DNA of 64,000 nt from JACRDG01 sp963760985 (GTDB lineage: Bacteria; Desulfobacterota; Desulfomonilia; Desulfomonilales; Desulfomonilaceae), in contig CAVXFM010000009.1 of the NCBI GenBank assembly GCA_963760985.1, positions 1 to 64,000 of the forward strand, written 5' to 3'. The translations under genes were made by a program, and so were the position numbers. Position 1 is the first letter of the stretch. Each line of letters begins with the position of its first letter. A model generated the notes under the pieces. That model was not told the origin of the DNA. It made no database searches and saw only the letters and a list, made by a program, of their open reading frames with translations. Shown here in pieces: positions 49,161 to 59,187 of the stretch.

Positions 49161-49633
49161 TCGCGAGTTTCAGGCATTCTGCCGTATCCTCGGAGGCTGT
49201 TGCGTGCTGCAAGGCTCTTCCAAGAAAACGCGGCACAATGGCGTAGGTTTCTACGACGCCCCGCAAGGCTTCCCCCACAAAGCCCTATTCTGGCTTCAAA
49301 GGTCTTGTGCGTGTGACTGTTCTTGCAGAAATCCCAGGTATAGGGACAGGACAAGGCAGGGGGCGCAGGGTTCCTTGAAACATCCCGGGAGTTGAGCTGC
49401 AATTCCGAGCTACGGTCTGGGTCAGCCGAGACACCGGGAGCCAAGGCGGGAGAGTGCTCCGCGGTCCTGCGCCTGATTTGTTTGGACACCCGAGACCATG
49501 GCCGGGTTCCCTTGATCCCCGGGACCCGGCATTCTCAAGGAGAAGCAAGCCGCACTCCGGTGAGTGAACCAGGCTCGCCAGAAAGGAACGATCCCTCAGG
49601 TCTTCACAAAGAGGCGCACAAGCTGTAGGCTCA
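49161..49633. other. Gene-free stretch between convergent genes
   Basis: About 470 bases between the MFS gene and the end of the efflux operon. Overlapping small ORFs are unconvincing. No long hairpin with a T-run was seen. Confidence 0.4.
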
Positions 49634-50815
49634 TCATCGCCGACCATTTTCTTTGTTCTTCGCTTCACTTATGCACACGGTAGCTCCGCTGACCAGAGAC
49701 TCGCCAGGGTTTACAATCACCCGGTTCTCCGAAGTCACACCTGTGAGGATTTCGATCATCCGGCCAAAGTCACGGCCGAGCTTTACGGAGTGCAACTCGA
49801 CCCTGCCGTCCGGTGTCACTACGCCGACCTGAGGACCTTTGGGCCGGAACATCACTGTATTCGCCGGAAGAGTCAGAGCTGGCTTCATTTTCGCTTCAAT
49901 GAACCGCACCTTGGCATAATCGCCGGCCAAGATCTCGCCTTTTGCGTTATCCACTGCCAGCTCCACCAGAAGGGTCCGAGAATCCGCGGCAATCACGCCC
50001 GCGGTGCGAATCACCTCGGCCGGGAATCTTCGGCCGGGAAGCTCCGGAATAGTCATCTCCGCAGTCTGGCCGGAACTGACGCTTCGGGCCATGGCCTGAG
50101 GGACCGACACAAAGACCCGAAGCCTTTGCGTGTGCGCGAGGTGAAAAAGTTCTTTGCCGCTTGCCGCAACGATGAGATCGCCGGCATCAATGTTACGAAC
50201 CGTGATAATGCCGGCAAATGGCGCAGTTACACGTGCAAACGACTTCAGCTTCTCCAACCGGCGCACTTCTGCGCGGGCCGACTCAACCGTGGCGGCCTTG
50301 AGCTTCAGGTCAGCCTGCTTCTCTTCGTTTTCTTGATCACTTACCGTAGACTTTTTCAAGAGACCGGCCCAGCGAGCTGAAGTGATTTGGGCAAGTCCGA
50401 GGCTCGCTTCAGCCTGCACGAGTTGGAAGCGGGCACGCTCCAGCTCTTGATCGAGTTCCGGCGTATCGATCTCAGCCAGGAGCTGTCCTTCTTCCACATG
50501 GGAACCAATGTCCACAAGCCGCCGCTTGAGGTACCCGTTGGCCCGCGCGTAAATGGGCGCTTCGGACCAGGCTTTGACTTCAGCAGGAAGCGGCATGCCG
50601 GATGAGGATTTCCCCGGCTTTGGCGAGACCACGGTGACGATGGGAATCGAGAGTTCTCCCGTAGCTGCGCCCAACTCGGCTTGTTGGCGGAAACGCGGGA
50701 CAAGGCCCGCGACTACACCGATCACGATAAGCGCCACCACCACGGCTATTGCTCGCGAGAACGTGAGCGAAGGTCTGTGGAGCGCCAATGAAGGTGCGGT
50801 TTCTTGTGAATTCAT
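49634..50815 (-). CDS. RND efflux membrane fusion protein, 393 aa
   Basis: Starts at ATG 50815, overlapping the stop of the RND gene by four bases (ATGA), so the two are translationally coupled. A single N-terminal membrane anchor (FSRAIAVVVALIVIGVVAGL) is followed by the lipoyl/barrel pattern: YARANGYLKRRLVDIGSHVE, EGQLLAEIDTPELDQELERA, a helical hairpin, FAGIITVRNIDAGDLI and a C-terminal barrel ending in NRVIVNPGESLVSGATV. It joins the inner-membrane pump to an outer-membrane channel. No TolC-like gene is visible next to it. Full length, no disruption. Confidence 0.9.
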   Translation of the reverse strand: MNSQETAPSLALHRPSLTFSRAIAVVVALIVIGVVAGLVPRFRQQAELGAATGELSIPIVTVVSPKPGKSSSGMPLPAEVKAWSEAPIYARANGYLKRRLVDIGSHVEEGQLLAEIDTPELDQELERARFQLVQAEASLGLAQITSARWAGLLKKSTVSDQENEEKQADLKLKAATVESARAEVRRLEKLKSFARVTAPFAGIITVRNIDAGDLIVAASGKELFHLAHTQRLRVFVSVPQAMARSVSSGQTAEMTIPELPGRRFPAEVIRTAGVIAADSRTLLVELAVDNAKGEILAGDYAKVRFIEAKMKPALTLPANTVMFRPKGPQVGVVTPDGRVELHSVKLGRDFGRMIEILTGVTSENRVIVNPGESLVSGATVCISEAKNKENGRR

Positions 50816-53800
50816 GGCAACACCTCGTCAGCCATTGCTTTGGTAACCAGGGGTTCCGCGGGCGATTGCCCTGCAGGTACGGTCCGGTGGAGCAGGCTGA
50901 ACACCACGGGGACAAAGAACAACGTGGCTACGGTGGCAAGAATCAGGCCGCCGATCACCGCAATCCCCAGTGGAGCGTTCTGCTCGCCGCCTTCGCCGAG
51001 AGCCAGCGACATGGGGAGCATGCCCATGATCATGGCCAGCGCGGTCATAAGAACCGGCCTCAGTCGACCGACGCCGGCCTCCCAGGCCGCAGTAAGCGGG
51101 TCCAGCCCCTGTTGAAGATTGTTACGCGCGAAAGTCACCACCAGGACAGAGTTCGCGGTGGCTACGCCAAGGCTCATGATGGCACCCATCAACGCGGGAA
51201 CGCTCAGCGTGGTGAGCGTGAGATAAAGGCCCCAGATCACTCCAGCAAGCGCACCGGGCAGCGCAGTGATGATGATGAACGGGTCCAGCCAGCTCTGGAA
51301 ATTTACCACCAGAAGCAGGTACACCAGGGCTACTGCCATTACCAGCCCGATGGCGAGCCCCTTGAAACTTGAGTGCATCGTATCTGCCTGGCCGCGGAGC
51401 ATGATGAAGCTCCCCTTGGGCAATTCCTTTTTCGCCTGTGCAATGAGGGGGGTAATGTCTCGCAACACGCCGCCCAGGTCGCGACCGCTCACCCCGCCAA
51501 ACACGTCGATTACCGGCATCACGTTGTAGTGGGAAAAGATGGGCGATTCGTTGGCACGCTCCAGGGAAGCAAGGTTCGCAAGAATCTGGGCATCGTTCTT
51601 TCCGGGCCGATTCGCGCTTACAGGAATCGCCTTGAGTGCAGCAACGGAATCCATCGGATGCTCAGGCACTCTCATGTTCACGAGATATTGCACGCCGTTT
51701 TTTGCATTGAGCCAGTAGTTGGGTTGCACTTGGCCGGTACCGCTCAGGCTCAGGATTACCGAGTTGGCCACGTCGCGCTCGGATATGCCCATCTGCGAAG
51801 CCTTGGTGCGGTCGACCGCGAAATGGAGTTCAGGCTGGTCGAACGGCTGTTGCAAGCGCACGTCCACCGCTCCGGGCACCCGGCGAATTTTCTCGATGAG
51901 CCCTGCCGCGATGGCTCGGTTCTTGAGCCGATTTCGGCCCACGATCTGGATGTCAAACGGAGCAGGCAGCCCGAAATTGATCGTCTGGTTCACGATATCC
52001 GCAGGCAGGAAATAGAAAGTTACGCCCGGAAACTCCCGGTTGAGCCGGGTGCGCAGACGGCGCACGTACCCGTCAGTGGGCCGGTGGCCGCGGTTGAGAG
52101 AAACGAGAATGTCCGCATCGCGGGTTCCTGTAAGACCATTGTCGATGTACGTGAGGGGAATGCCGCCAAAGGGAATACCGATGTTGTCGAGGATGCCGCG
52201 CACTTCTTTTTTCGGGATCTCCTGACGCATTACCGTCTCGATCCGGTCTACGAGCCTGGTTGTCTCTTCGATGCGCGTCCCTCCGGGTGCACGCACATGC
52301 AGCCTGAACTGGCCCGCGTCGACAGAGGGAAAAAAGTCTTGGCCGAGCTGTGGAACGAGAAGCCAGGTACCGACGCAAAACGCCAGGAAAAGAGGCGCGA
52401 AAGAGGTACGCTTCGCGAGCACCGTGCCGAGCAACCCACGATACCCTTCCCGCAATCGGGCAAAGCCGCGCTCGAATCTTGCTTGCAGCTTCACGAAAGG
52501 ACGCAGCCACGAGGCAACCTTGTCTGGGTCCGCTGCATGCCCCCGGTACTCAATGTTGCGGTAAAACCACATGACCAGGGTCGGGATCAGGGTGCGGGAT
52601 ATCACGTAGCTTGCCAGTATGGCAAAGACCACCGCTTCAGCCAGAGGCACGAAGAGGTACCGTGCGACCCCGGTGAGGAAAAACATCGGCACGAACACGA
52701 TGCAGATGCAGAGCGTCGACACGAACGCGGGCAGAGCGATTTCCTGCGCCCCATCGAGGATAGCCTGGACGTTGGGCTTGCCGAGCGCCATCTGCCGGTG
52801 AACGTTTTCGATCTCCACCGTGGCATCATCAACGAGGATCCCCACCGCGAGCGCAAGCCCGCCGAGCGTCATGAGGTTAATAGTCTCACCAAGGGCGCTG
52901 AGCAACGCAAGCGAGCAGAGCACCGAGAGGGGAATTGACAGGGCTATGATGAAGGTGCTGCGCCAGGAACCGAGAAAGAGCAGTATCATTACCGCGGTGA
53001 GCAAGGCAGCGATCAATCCTTCCTTTACCACCCCGTTGACTGCCGCTCGTACAAAGAGCGATTGGTCCGCGAATTCCTTTGCCTCCAGTTCGCGTGGAAG
53101 CGCAGCCAGGATTCGCGGCATGGCCTTTTTCACGCCTTCCACGACACTGAGTGTCGATGCCGATCCACTCTTAAGGATGGTAAGCAGTATGCCTCGCAAG
53201 CCGTCCAGGCGCACGACGTTTTGCTGCGGTTGATAGCCGTCATGCACTTGCGCCACGTCCCCGACACGGATCACTGCGCCATTGACCGTCTTTACAGGCA
53301 AATCGTTGAGAGCCGCGAGTGCCGCGGGGCTGCTGTTCAACGTGACGTTGTACTCGGTTTCGCCGATCTTTGCCGTGCCGCTGGGGAGGATGAAGTTCTG
53401 CGCAGTAAATGCGTCCACCACATCCTGCGGTGCCAGGTTTTTCGCCTGAAGAGCCGCGAGATCGATATCCACGGCTACGACACGCGCCTTCCGCCCGCGG
53501 GATATGGCACGGATGCGCCCCGCACCGTCGAAAGACCTATCCGGACACGGTTCATCGCCATGTCCTGAAGCTCTTGCTCCGAGAACTTCTTGCTTGCAAG
53601 GCTGTACTGAAGGATCGGAACAGTGGAGGCGTTGTACCGGATGATAAACGGCGGAGTCATGCCAGGCGGAAGCAGACGCAGAATCGCCTGCCCTGTGGCG
53701 GTGATCTGTGCCACTCCTTCGGGCACCGAGGAGCCGGGCTGGAGGAATACCTTAATCACTCCCGCGCCGTTGTACGCGGTGGACTCGATATGCTCGATAT

Positions 53801-54029
53801 CGTTCACCAAGGTGCTGATCATGCGCTCGTGGTTGTACACGATGCGCTGCTCCACCTCCCGTGCGTTGAGGCCGTTGTACATCCACACCACACTGACGAC
53901 CGGGATGTCGATGCTCGGGAAGATATCCGTCGGCGTACGAACCAGCACGAAGGGGGTCAGAAGCAAAAGCACCAGTGCTGCCACCACAAAGGTGTAAGGC
54001 CGGCGTAACGCAAGTTTAACAATCCACAC
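50812..54029 (-). pseudogene. RND-family inner-membrane efflux pump, one frameshift
   Basis: A GTG start at 54029 follows a GGAAGGAAGTGAACA site. The first frame holds the first membrane segment and porter part (PTDIFPSIDIPVVSVVWMYN, VFLQPGSSVPEGVAQITATG) and ends at 53475; the second starts near 53490 with VVAVDIDLAALQAKNL and runs to the end. One base near 53482 separates them. Later landmarks are LGETINLMTLGGLALAVGIL, VDDATVEIENVHRQM with the proton-relay Asp pair, FVPLAEAVVFAILASYVISR, and GVATANSVLVVTFARNNLQQ. Corrected length about 1072 residues with 12 membrane segments. It would export drugs, metals or envelope-damaging compounds using the proton gradient. The 521-codon ORF on the other strand is a shadow. 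Confidence 0.9.
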
Positions 54030-54150
54030 TGTTCACTTCCTTCCACAAATATTGGGAGAACGCATGGACCTCACCCCGGCCCCTCATGAAGGTGACCTCG
54101 TCAAGCAGGACCAGGCTGCGTGTGTGGGGGACAGACTTTCAACCTTCCGC

Positions 54151-54747
54151 TTACTTTCGATTTCCTTGCCCCCGACGACGATGGACTGGCAGGTTATTGG
54201 ATTCAGGACGCCACAAGATCATTGAGGAGCCTTGGACTGCCCGGACGGGTCTTTGTCCAACCCGGGTCCCATGCGCCCGCACAGACAGGCCCGCGTTTGC
54301 AGATAGGCTTCGAAATTTCTTTCTGTCCCCTGGAGAAAGTGCTGCGGAAATGTTTCCAATGGTGCGGATTGTTTCGTGCCGTAACGCTCCCTGGGTGCGG
54401 TTCATTTCATCCACCTTGGCGTTCACCGCCACAAGATCCAGAGCGGGAGCACCAACCAGATTCAACATTTCAGACCGATTGGACTCCAAAAGATGTCGCA
54501 ACTGCTCCACTCTCTGCCGTTTCTCGTCGATCATGCGGAGAAACTTGGCTGACTGGTCGGTGTTGAATCCCAGATCCTCAGTGAGAAATTCCCTCATGGA
54601 TTTTTGTGCCAGCGGCTCATCAGCAGCTCGGGCCTGTCCTTTCCACCACAGGACACCAAGAGTGGCCGCGGTTGCGAGATTCAGCGCGAGGGAAAAAGCA
54701 AGGATGTACGTGAGCACGGTTCTGTTGAGCATAGGGGTCCGTTTCAC
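54151..54747 (-). CDS. Spy/CpxP-like periplasmic stress or metal-sensor protein
   Basis: The start is GTG 54747, which overlaps the stop of the anti-sigma gene (GTGA) and follows GGAGGGACAA. An N-terminal membrane segment (LTYILAFSLALNLATAATLG) anchors a periplasmic helical part: FLTEDLGFNTDQSAKFLRMI, RQRVEQLRHLLESNR, and a second LTxxQ-like set in ALSPGDRKKF. The pattern is that of the Spy/CpxP and metal-resistance periplasmic family. The C-terminal 50 residues are basic and unlike the family, so a shift near the end is possible. Placed between a regulator pair and an efflux pump, it likely senses the pump's inducer, as CnrX does (analogy). Confidence 0.7.
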   Translation of the reverse strand: MKRTPMLNRTVLTYILAFSLALNLATAATLGVLWWKGQARAADEPLAQKSMREFLTEDLGFNTDQSAKFLRMIDEKRQRVEQLRHLLESNRSEMLNLVGAPALDLVAVNAKVDEMNRTQGALRHETIRTIGNISAALSPGDRKKFRSLSANAGLSVRAHGTRVGQRPVRAVQGSSMILWRPESNNLPVHRRRGQGNRK

Positions 54748-55205
54748 TTGTCCCTCCATAGGAACGCGAAAGAAGAATCGGGACTTGCGCCGCTTTCTAC
54801 CGCGAGAGAGATGAGATCAGGGCGTCCGGCTCCCTGAGCCGACTGAACGCCTGCCATGAGATGGGAACCCGCTGCCACTCCCATCAGAATCCCTCCTGCT
54901 ACGAGGCCGACAGCCAATGCGGGTCTGAGAAATCGGAACCGCGCACACAGCAAAGAAAACCACGTTTCGTTTGTCCGATCATGCATTTCGGCCACAACGC
55001 GGCGTAAGATGTTCTGGGACAACGATCCGGGAACGGGGAGATCCGAGGTATTCGCCAGGAGCTGTTCCACGTCTCGAAACTGAGCTTCTAGAGCACGGCA
55101 TCCGGCACACCGGTCCAGGTGTCGCGAGAGGGCAGCTTCACCTGTTTTGTCGAGGGTCCCTGCATGCCACTTGGAAATTCTGATTTCCCACTTCTTGCAG
55201 CTCAT
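54744..55205 (-). CDS. Zinc-finger anti-sigma factor
   Basis: The start ATG 55205 follows TCAGGAGAGCACAA. The N-terminal domain has CKKWEIRISKWHAGTLDKTG and HLDRCAGCRALE, the His-x3-Cys-x2-Cys of zinc-binding anti-sigma domains. A single membrane segment (PALAVGLVAGGILMGVAAG) follows, and a short C-terminal end. It should hold the ECF sigma factor at the membrane until a signal releases it. The gene lies 64 bases downstream of the sigma gene and overlaps the Spy-like gene. Confidence 0.85.
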   Translation of the reverse strand: MSCKKWEIRISKWHAGTLDKTGEAALSRHLDRCAGCRALEAQFRDVEQLLANTSDLPVPGSLSQNILRRVVAEMHDRTNETWFSLLCARFRFLRPALAVGLVAGGILMGVAAGSHLMAGVQSAQGAGRPDLISLAVESGASPDSSFAFLWRDK

Positions 55206-55269
55206 TTGTGCTCTCCTGATTGTGTATACGGATGGGAAGCGAGAACCATGCGGCCCACTTGAAAAAACA

Positions 55270-55839
55270 TCAAACACCTAAGGATTTGGCAAGGTTGCGT
55301 TTCGCACGTACGAGCAATGACTCCACCGCCGAGACCGTAGTATCCATGACGACCGCAATCTCTCGCACGCTCATTTCCTCGAAATACCTGAGGATCACGC
55401 AAGTCCGCTGGTTTTCCGGGAGAATGTGCAAAGCTTTTCTGACAGCCTCATCCGTTTGCCGGGAAATGGCTTGTTCCTCGGGTGTGGGGTCTTGGCTCTC
55501 GTGCACGTTCTGGCCGTGCCTGAGAGCGGAGTCCTCCTCGTAGTTCCCAAGATGCTCGTGCTGTCGAAACTGATCCCCGCGCACCATGTCTATACAGACG
55601 TTCCGAGCGATCGTGAACAACCATGTCTTGAATGATTGGCTTGGGTTGAATCGCCAGGCATGCCGGTACACACGTAGGAACACTTCCTGAGAGATGTCCT
55701 CCGCGAGACTCCGATCGTGGGAAAAACGGACGCCGAACCGATACACCGCGGCCGCGTACCGGTCCACAAGCAAGGCAAGGGCACTCTCATCGCCTTTGGA
55801 CAAGTCTTGAACGAGCTGTTGGTCGGTCAGCGCAGTCAT
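55270..55839 (-). CDS. ECF-type RNA polymerase sigma factor
   Basis: A 189-residue protein from ATG 55839. Region 2 is seen in LLVDRYAAAVYRFGVRFSHD, AEDISQEVFLRVYRHAWRFN and SFKTWLFTIARNVCIDMVRG; region 4 in LHILPENQRTCVILRYFEEM, SVREIAVVMDTTVSAVESLL and VRAKRNLAKSLG. There are no other domains. The order sigma, anti-sigma, Spy-like, RND pump and fusion protein on one strand indicates a self-regulated efflux operon of the CnrYXH type. Its own promoter would lie upstream of 55839 but was not identified. Confidence 0.92.
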   Translation of the reverse strand: MTALTDQQLVQDLSKGDESALALLVDRYAAAVYRFGVRFSHDRSLAEDISQEVFLRVYRHAWRFNPSQSFKTWLFTIARNVCIDMVRGDQFRQHEHLGNYEEDSALRHGQNVHESQDPTPEEQAISRQTDEAVRKALHILPENQRTCVILRYFEEMSVREIAVVMDTTVSAVESLLVRAKRNLAKSLGV

Positions 55840-55928
55840 CAGCCTCGACGCATGTGCTCCGGCACTTCCGGGTTACACAATAAGGTCAGGAGCAATACAA
55901 GCAAGGCAAAGGCCGTTCGCACATTGTC

Positions 55929-57326
55929 TCAACAAATGCGATGTATTGACTCCCGTTTGGGATACCGGATTTTGGGCCGGGTTTCGTTCAAGCGGGCAAC
56001 GGCGTTTCCCACATCGGTGGCCAACAGATCGGCCATGTCCCGAGAGAAGTTTTCCTTGACGACGACGCGCATCACCGCTTCAGTCTGTGCGTTCGGCGGC
56101 AAGGTGTACGCGGGGACCACCCAGCCTCTTTCCCTCAGGATCTCGCAGATCTGGAAGACGTTGTAGAGAGTGTCGTCCTTGAGTTTCAACACGATGACCG
56201 GTAGATACCTCGTGTCCGTGAGAAGCTCGAAGTTGCCCAATCCTAACAGACGTCTTTCCAGGTAATGGGAATTGTCCATAATGTTGGTCATGATCCTGGT
56301 GTAATCCTCGCTGCCTAATCTCAGGAAATTGTAGTACTGCAAGTACACCTGTGACGCGGAACGCGAGAAGTTGAGGCTGTAGTTGAGCATCTCGCCGCCG
56401 AGGTAGTTGATCTTGAAGACGAGTTCGTCCGGCACGTCAGCAGCGTCTCGGAAGATGACGGTGCCCATGCCGGGATACACCAGGCCGAACTTGTGATTGG
56501 ACACATTGATGGAGCGCACCTGTTCCAAACGGAAATCCCAGGGCGTGTCCGGGTGGGCAAACGCCATGACGAAGCCGCCACTTGCCCCATCCACGTGAAT
56601 GGGTATATCCCATCCGCGTTCACGCTTGATCTTGATCAGCAACTCGTTGATCCCCGCGAAGTCGTCATTCTGGCCGGTGAAGGTCGTACCGACGACTCCC
56701 CCTACCGCGATGGTGTTTTCGTCGATCAACGGTTCCACGTCAGCAGGGCCAATGGTGTATTTGCCGGGTTCCAAAGGAACCACACGCATTTCCACGTCAA
56801 AGTAGAGTGCGAACTTTTCCCAGCAAGAATGCACATCCGCACCGAATATGACATTCGGGTTACGGGTATCCTTGCCTTCGGCCTGACGACGTTTCTTCCA
56901 AGTCCACTTATGGGCCAGCAGCCCCAGCATGATCGCCTCGGAAGAGCCCACTGTCGCGGTGCCTACGGCTGCCTTTTCTTCCGGCGCATTGAGGATGCGA
57001 GCCGTCATGTTCAGGACTTGCTGATGCACCGCGGAAGTCATGGGATATTCGTCAAAGTCTATGAAGTTGATGTTCCGGGTTCTGAGCAGCAAATCATCGG
57101 CCTCGGGCTCCATCCAGGTCGTCACGAAGCTTGCCGTATTCAAAGCAGGGTTTCCGTCCAGGTTCAGCTCGTCCAGAATCAGCTGTTTGGCTGCGTTGGC
57201 CGGCATACCTCTTTCGGGAAGGCGATATTTGGGTACGGACTCGGTGAAGTACCGAGTGCTATAGGTGCTGGCGTGGCCCTTTTCCGCATCTTCGAGCTTG
57301 TCAAGATCGACCTTCTTGGCGAGCAT
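55929..57326 (-). CDS. gadB: Glutamate decarboxylase
   Basis: The start ATG 57326 is favoured because AAAGGAGGATGAACGGT lies at proper distance, while the ATG at 57335 is too close to it. The protein of 465 residues has the pyridoxal-phosphate Lys in NVSNHKFGLVYPGMGTVIF, the HVDGASGGFV segment with the cofactor Asp, TATVGSSEAIMLGLLAHKW, and the start TRYFTESVPKYRLPERGMPA, all as in bacterial GadA/GadB. It turns glutamate into GABA and consumes a proton, giving acid tolerance. No GadC antiporter is next to it. The upstream nitrilase-family gene ends 48 bases away, so the two likely form an operon. Confidence 0.92.
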   Translation of the reverse strand: MLAKKVDLDKLEDAEKGHASTYSTRYFTESVPKYRLPERGMPANAAKQLILDELNLDGNPALNTASFVTTWMEPEADDLLLRTRNINFIDFDEYPMTSAVHQQVLNMTARILNAPEEKAAVGTATVGSSEAIMLGLLAHKWTWKKRRQAEGKDTRNPNVIFGADVHSCWEKFALYFDVEMRVVPLEPGKYTIGPADVEPLIDENTIAVGGVVGTTFTGQNDDFAGINELLIKIKRERGWDIPIHVDGASGGFVMAFAHPDTPWDFRLEQVRSINVSNHKFGLVYPGMGTVIFRDAADVPDELVFKINYLGGEMLNYSLNFSRSASQVYLQYYNFLRLGSEDYTRIMTNIMDNSHYLERRLLGLGNFELLTDTRYLPVIVLKLKDDTLYNVFQICEILRERGWVVPAYTLPPNAQTEAVMRVVVKENFSRDMADLLATDVGNAVARLNETRPKIRYPKRESIHRIC

Positions 57327-57373
57327 ACCGTTCATCCTCCTTTTTGTTGAGTGTTCCCTTTCGCGGGGTTGCT

Positions 57374-58445
57374 CTATTCAGGCTCCTTCGCATATTCCTT
57401 TTCCTCGCCCGTTTCCTGGTCGACGTACTGTGGGGAGATCAGCTGCTGGTATAGGTTCCAGCGCCTGTCCCGCACGTACTTCGTAGCCTCCTGCGTGTCG
57501 TGAATCTTCGTCTCCGGGTGAGTGGGACCGTAGAAACCGGGCACGCAGTCGGCAATGAGGAGCATGTGGTCATTCCATCCGGATCCCGGTTGATCCGAGC
57601 GCTCGACAGGCAAAGGGTATACGGGAATGATGAAGTTGCCGTGAGGGTCGGCCAAACAGCTGTTGCCCAGATATCGGCCGACAACTTTGCCTCGAACGGT
57701 TTCATCATGGCGGCGGTTGCTGTACGCGCAAAAGATGCCGTTGTGGTAGGCGTTTGACTTGATCAGGAATTGGACATCCGGATACGGTGTCTTGGTCCTT
57801 TCGCCTGTCCGCAAAATGGTGTACTCATCCGCCGCAGTGGGGATCACCACCAGTTTGGCTCCTTTGAGCGCGAGGATGCGAGAAAGCTCCGGGAATTCAG
57901 CCTCATAACAATTGAGTACCCCTACCCTGACGCGATTAACCGTAAATACCGAATAGGCCTCCCCTTCCTCAGGATACACGTACCCAAATGACCAATTGGC
58001 ACGCTCGTCGCCGCCCCACAGGTGAGTCTTGCGATAGTTCTTGAGGATTTCACCGTGCGCACCGCACACAAAAATGCTGTCATAGTACCCGTCTCTTCCC
58101 CGCGACGAAGGCAGCCTCGGGATAGGGGCAGATGATGGCCAGACCGTTGCGTGTAGCGGTCTCGGCCACCTTGCCGAGCAGGTGTTCGCTCTGAATCTGC
58201 TCCGCAAGCCGGTGAGCAATGTCCGCGTCGGTGACGTCGTACCCCGTGAGGAACAGCTCAGGAAAGCTGAGCAGATGAACCCCGTGGGCCTTGGCGGTCG
58301 CGGCGGTCTTCTCCAGCACGGAGAGATTCGCCTGAACCGCACCCATGTCTCCGGCAGTGCCGAACCCCTGATACATGGCAAGTCGAATGTGCGGGGTATC
58401 CGCAGGGATACGGTCGCTGACAAAACTCTGGACGATCACGTGCAT
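57374..58445 (-). pseudogene. Carbon-nitrogen hydrolase (nitrilase superfamily), one frameshift
   Basis: The start ATG 58445 follows AAAGGAGAT. The catalytic Glu is in LLSFPELFLTGYDV, the Lys in ILKNYRKTHLWGGDE and the Cys in VGVLNCYEAEFPELSRILAL, so the full E-K-C triad exists. The first frame stops at 58080 (FVAGKRRVL); the second starts with RGRDGYYDSIFVCGAHGE, and one base near 58092 separates them. A C-terminal extension of about 70 residues is not part of the core fold. Such enzymes hydrolyse amides, nitriles or carbamoyl groups. With gadB beside it, a nitrogen-compound pathway leading to or from GABA or glutamate is possible (inference). Confidence 0.85.
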
Positions 58446-58818
58446 ATCTCCTTTGGCCGCGGCCTCGCTCCCGCAAGAGGACTCGCGAGGCGAAACGGAT
58501 GAACTGCAAAGAGGCGGGCGATTGAGCATGACCGTGGGCTTTTGCCAGCCACCGGTCGTCGGTACGGTGCCCAGGCGGGCCGAGCAGGTCCCCGTGAGGT
58601 TACGTACAAGACCGGATGGAGCAAGAACCGCCGTCACCTTGCCGAAAGAAGTCCTTTTTTCAATTTCTGAACGTACCCGACCGACCGTACCCCGGTCAAA
58701 CAAAATGTGCCCATGGGGCCCCGGCTCAACACAACCCGCAAGGGCCGTGCGACGTGCGCGAAACCACCGACGCTCGGTGGACTCTTGGTTGAAAGGAGAT
58801 CACGCAAGGCGTCGGCGC
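58446..58818. other. Gene-free stretch
   Basis: About 370 bases between the nitrilase start and the end of the next operon. The frame extends upstream of the nitrilase start but has no homology-like content. It must contain the promoter of the nitrilase-gadB pair; none could be fixed. Confidence 0.4.
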
Positions 58819-59187
58819 CTACTGTGCTTCCACCTGGATGGGTTCCTGCGAGGGTGAAACCGTGATGTCAATCCGTGCTGCTCGTTTGAGGGGAAAGGCT
58901 ACAAGCTCGATGGCCCATGACAGCAAAATGTACCGCCCCTGAAAGCTGTATGGCCCCCAAGGAATCTGAAATTCAAAATCGCGTTGCCCGGTCCGGGACG
59001 GATGAGGAAAGACAATTGATTGAACCAGTACCACCTCGCTCGGTGCCTTTCCTGAGGTATGCCAAAACAGGCTGGCTTCAATGCGTTCGGGCTCTTTGTC
59101 CAGCCCCCAAGATCCGTGGCCTCGGATAGTTTCTCCCGGACAAAAACCATGTCTGTTATCTTCCAATTCCATGGACATTCTGTTCAT
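58819..59187 (-). CDS. Small arrestin-like beta-sandwich protein
   Basis: The start ATG 59187 follows GGGGAACGAC and lies inside the last codons of the DUF3592 gene, an overlap of about 30 bases that shows cotranscription. The sequence GFCPGETIRGHGSWGLDKEP followed by RIEASLFWHTSGK and an end with alternating hydrophobic strands is reminiscent of arrestin-type sandwiches, in which the PGE turn is common. 122 residues, no signal peptide. It may work with the membrane protein encoded before it. Function unknown. Confidence 0.6.
   Translation of the reverse strand: MNRMSMELEDNRHGFCPGETIRGHGSWGLDKEPERIEASLFWHTSGKAPSEVVLVQSIVFPHPSRTGQRDFEFQIPWGPYSFQGRYILLSWAIELVAFPLKRAARIDITVSPSQEPIQVEAQ

Noticed and set aside
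51373..52938. A 521-codon open frame on the plus strand
   Set aside because: It lies exactly antisense to the RND pump, has low-complexity composition and no ribosome site; long antisense frames are common in GC-rich genes.
56493..57350. A 285-codon open frame on the plus strand
   Set aside because: Antisense to glutamate decarboxylase, whose catalytic motifs are all present on the other strand.
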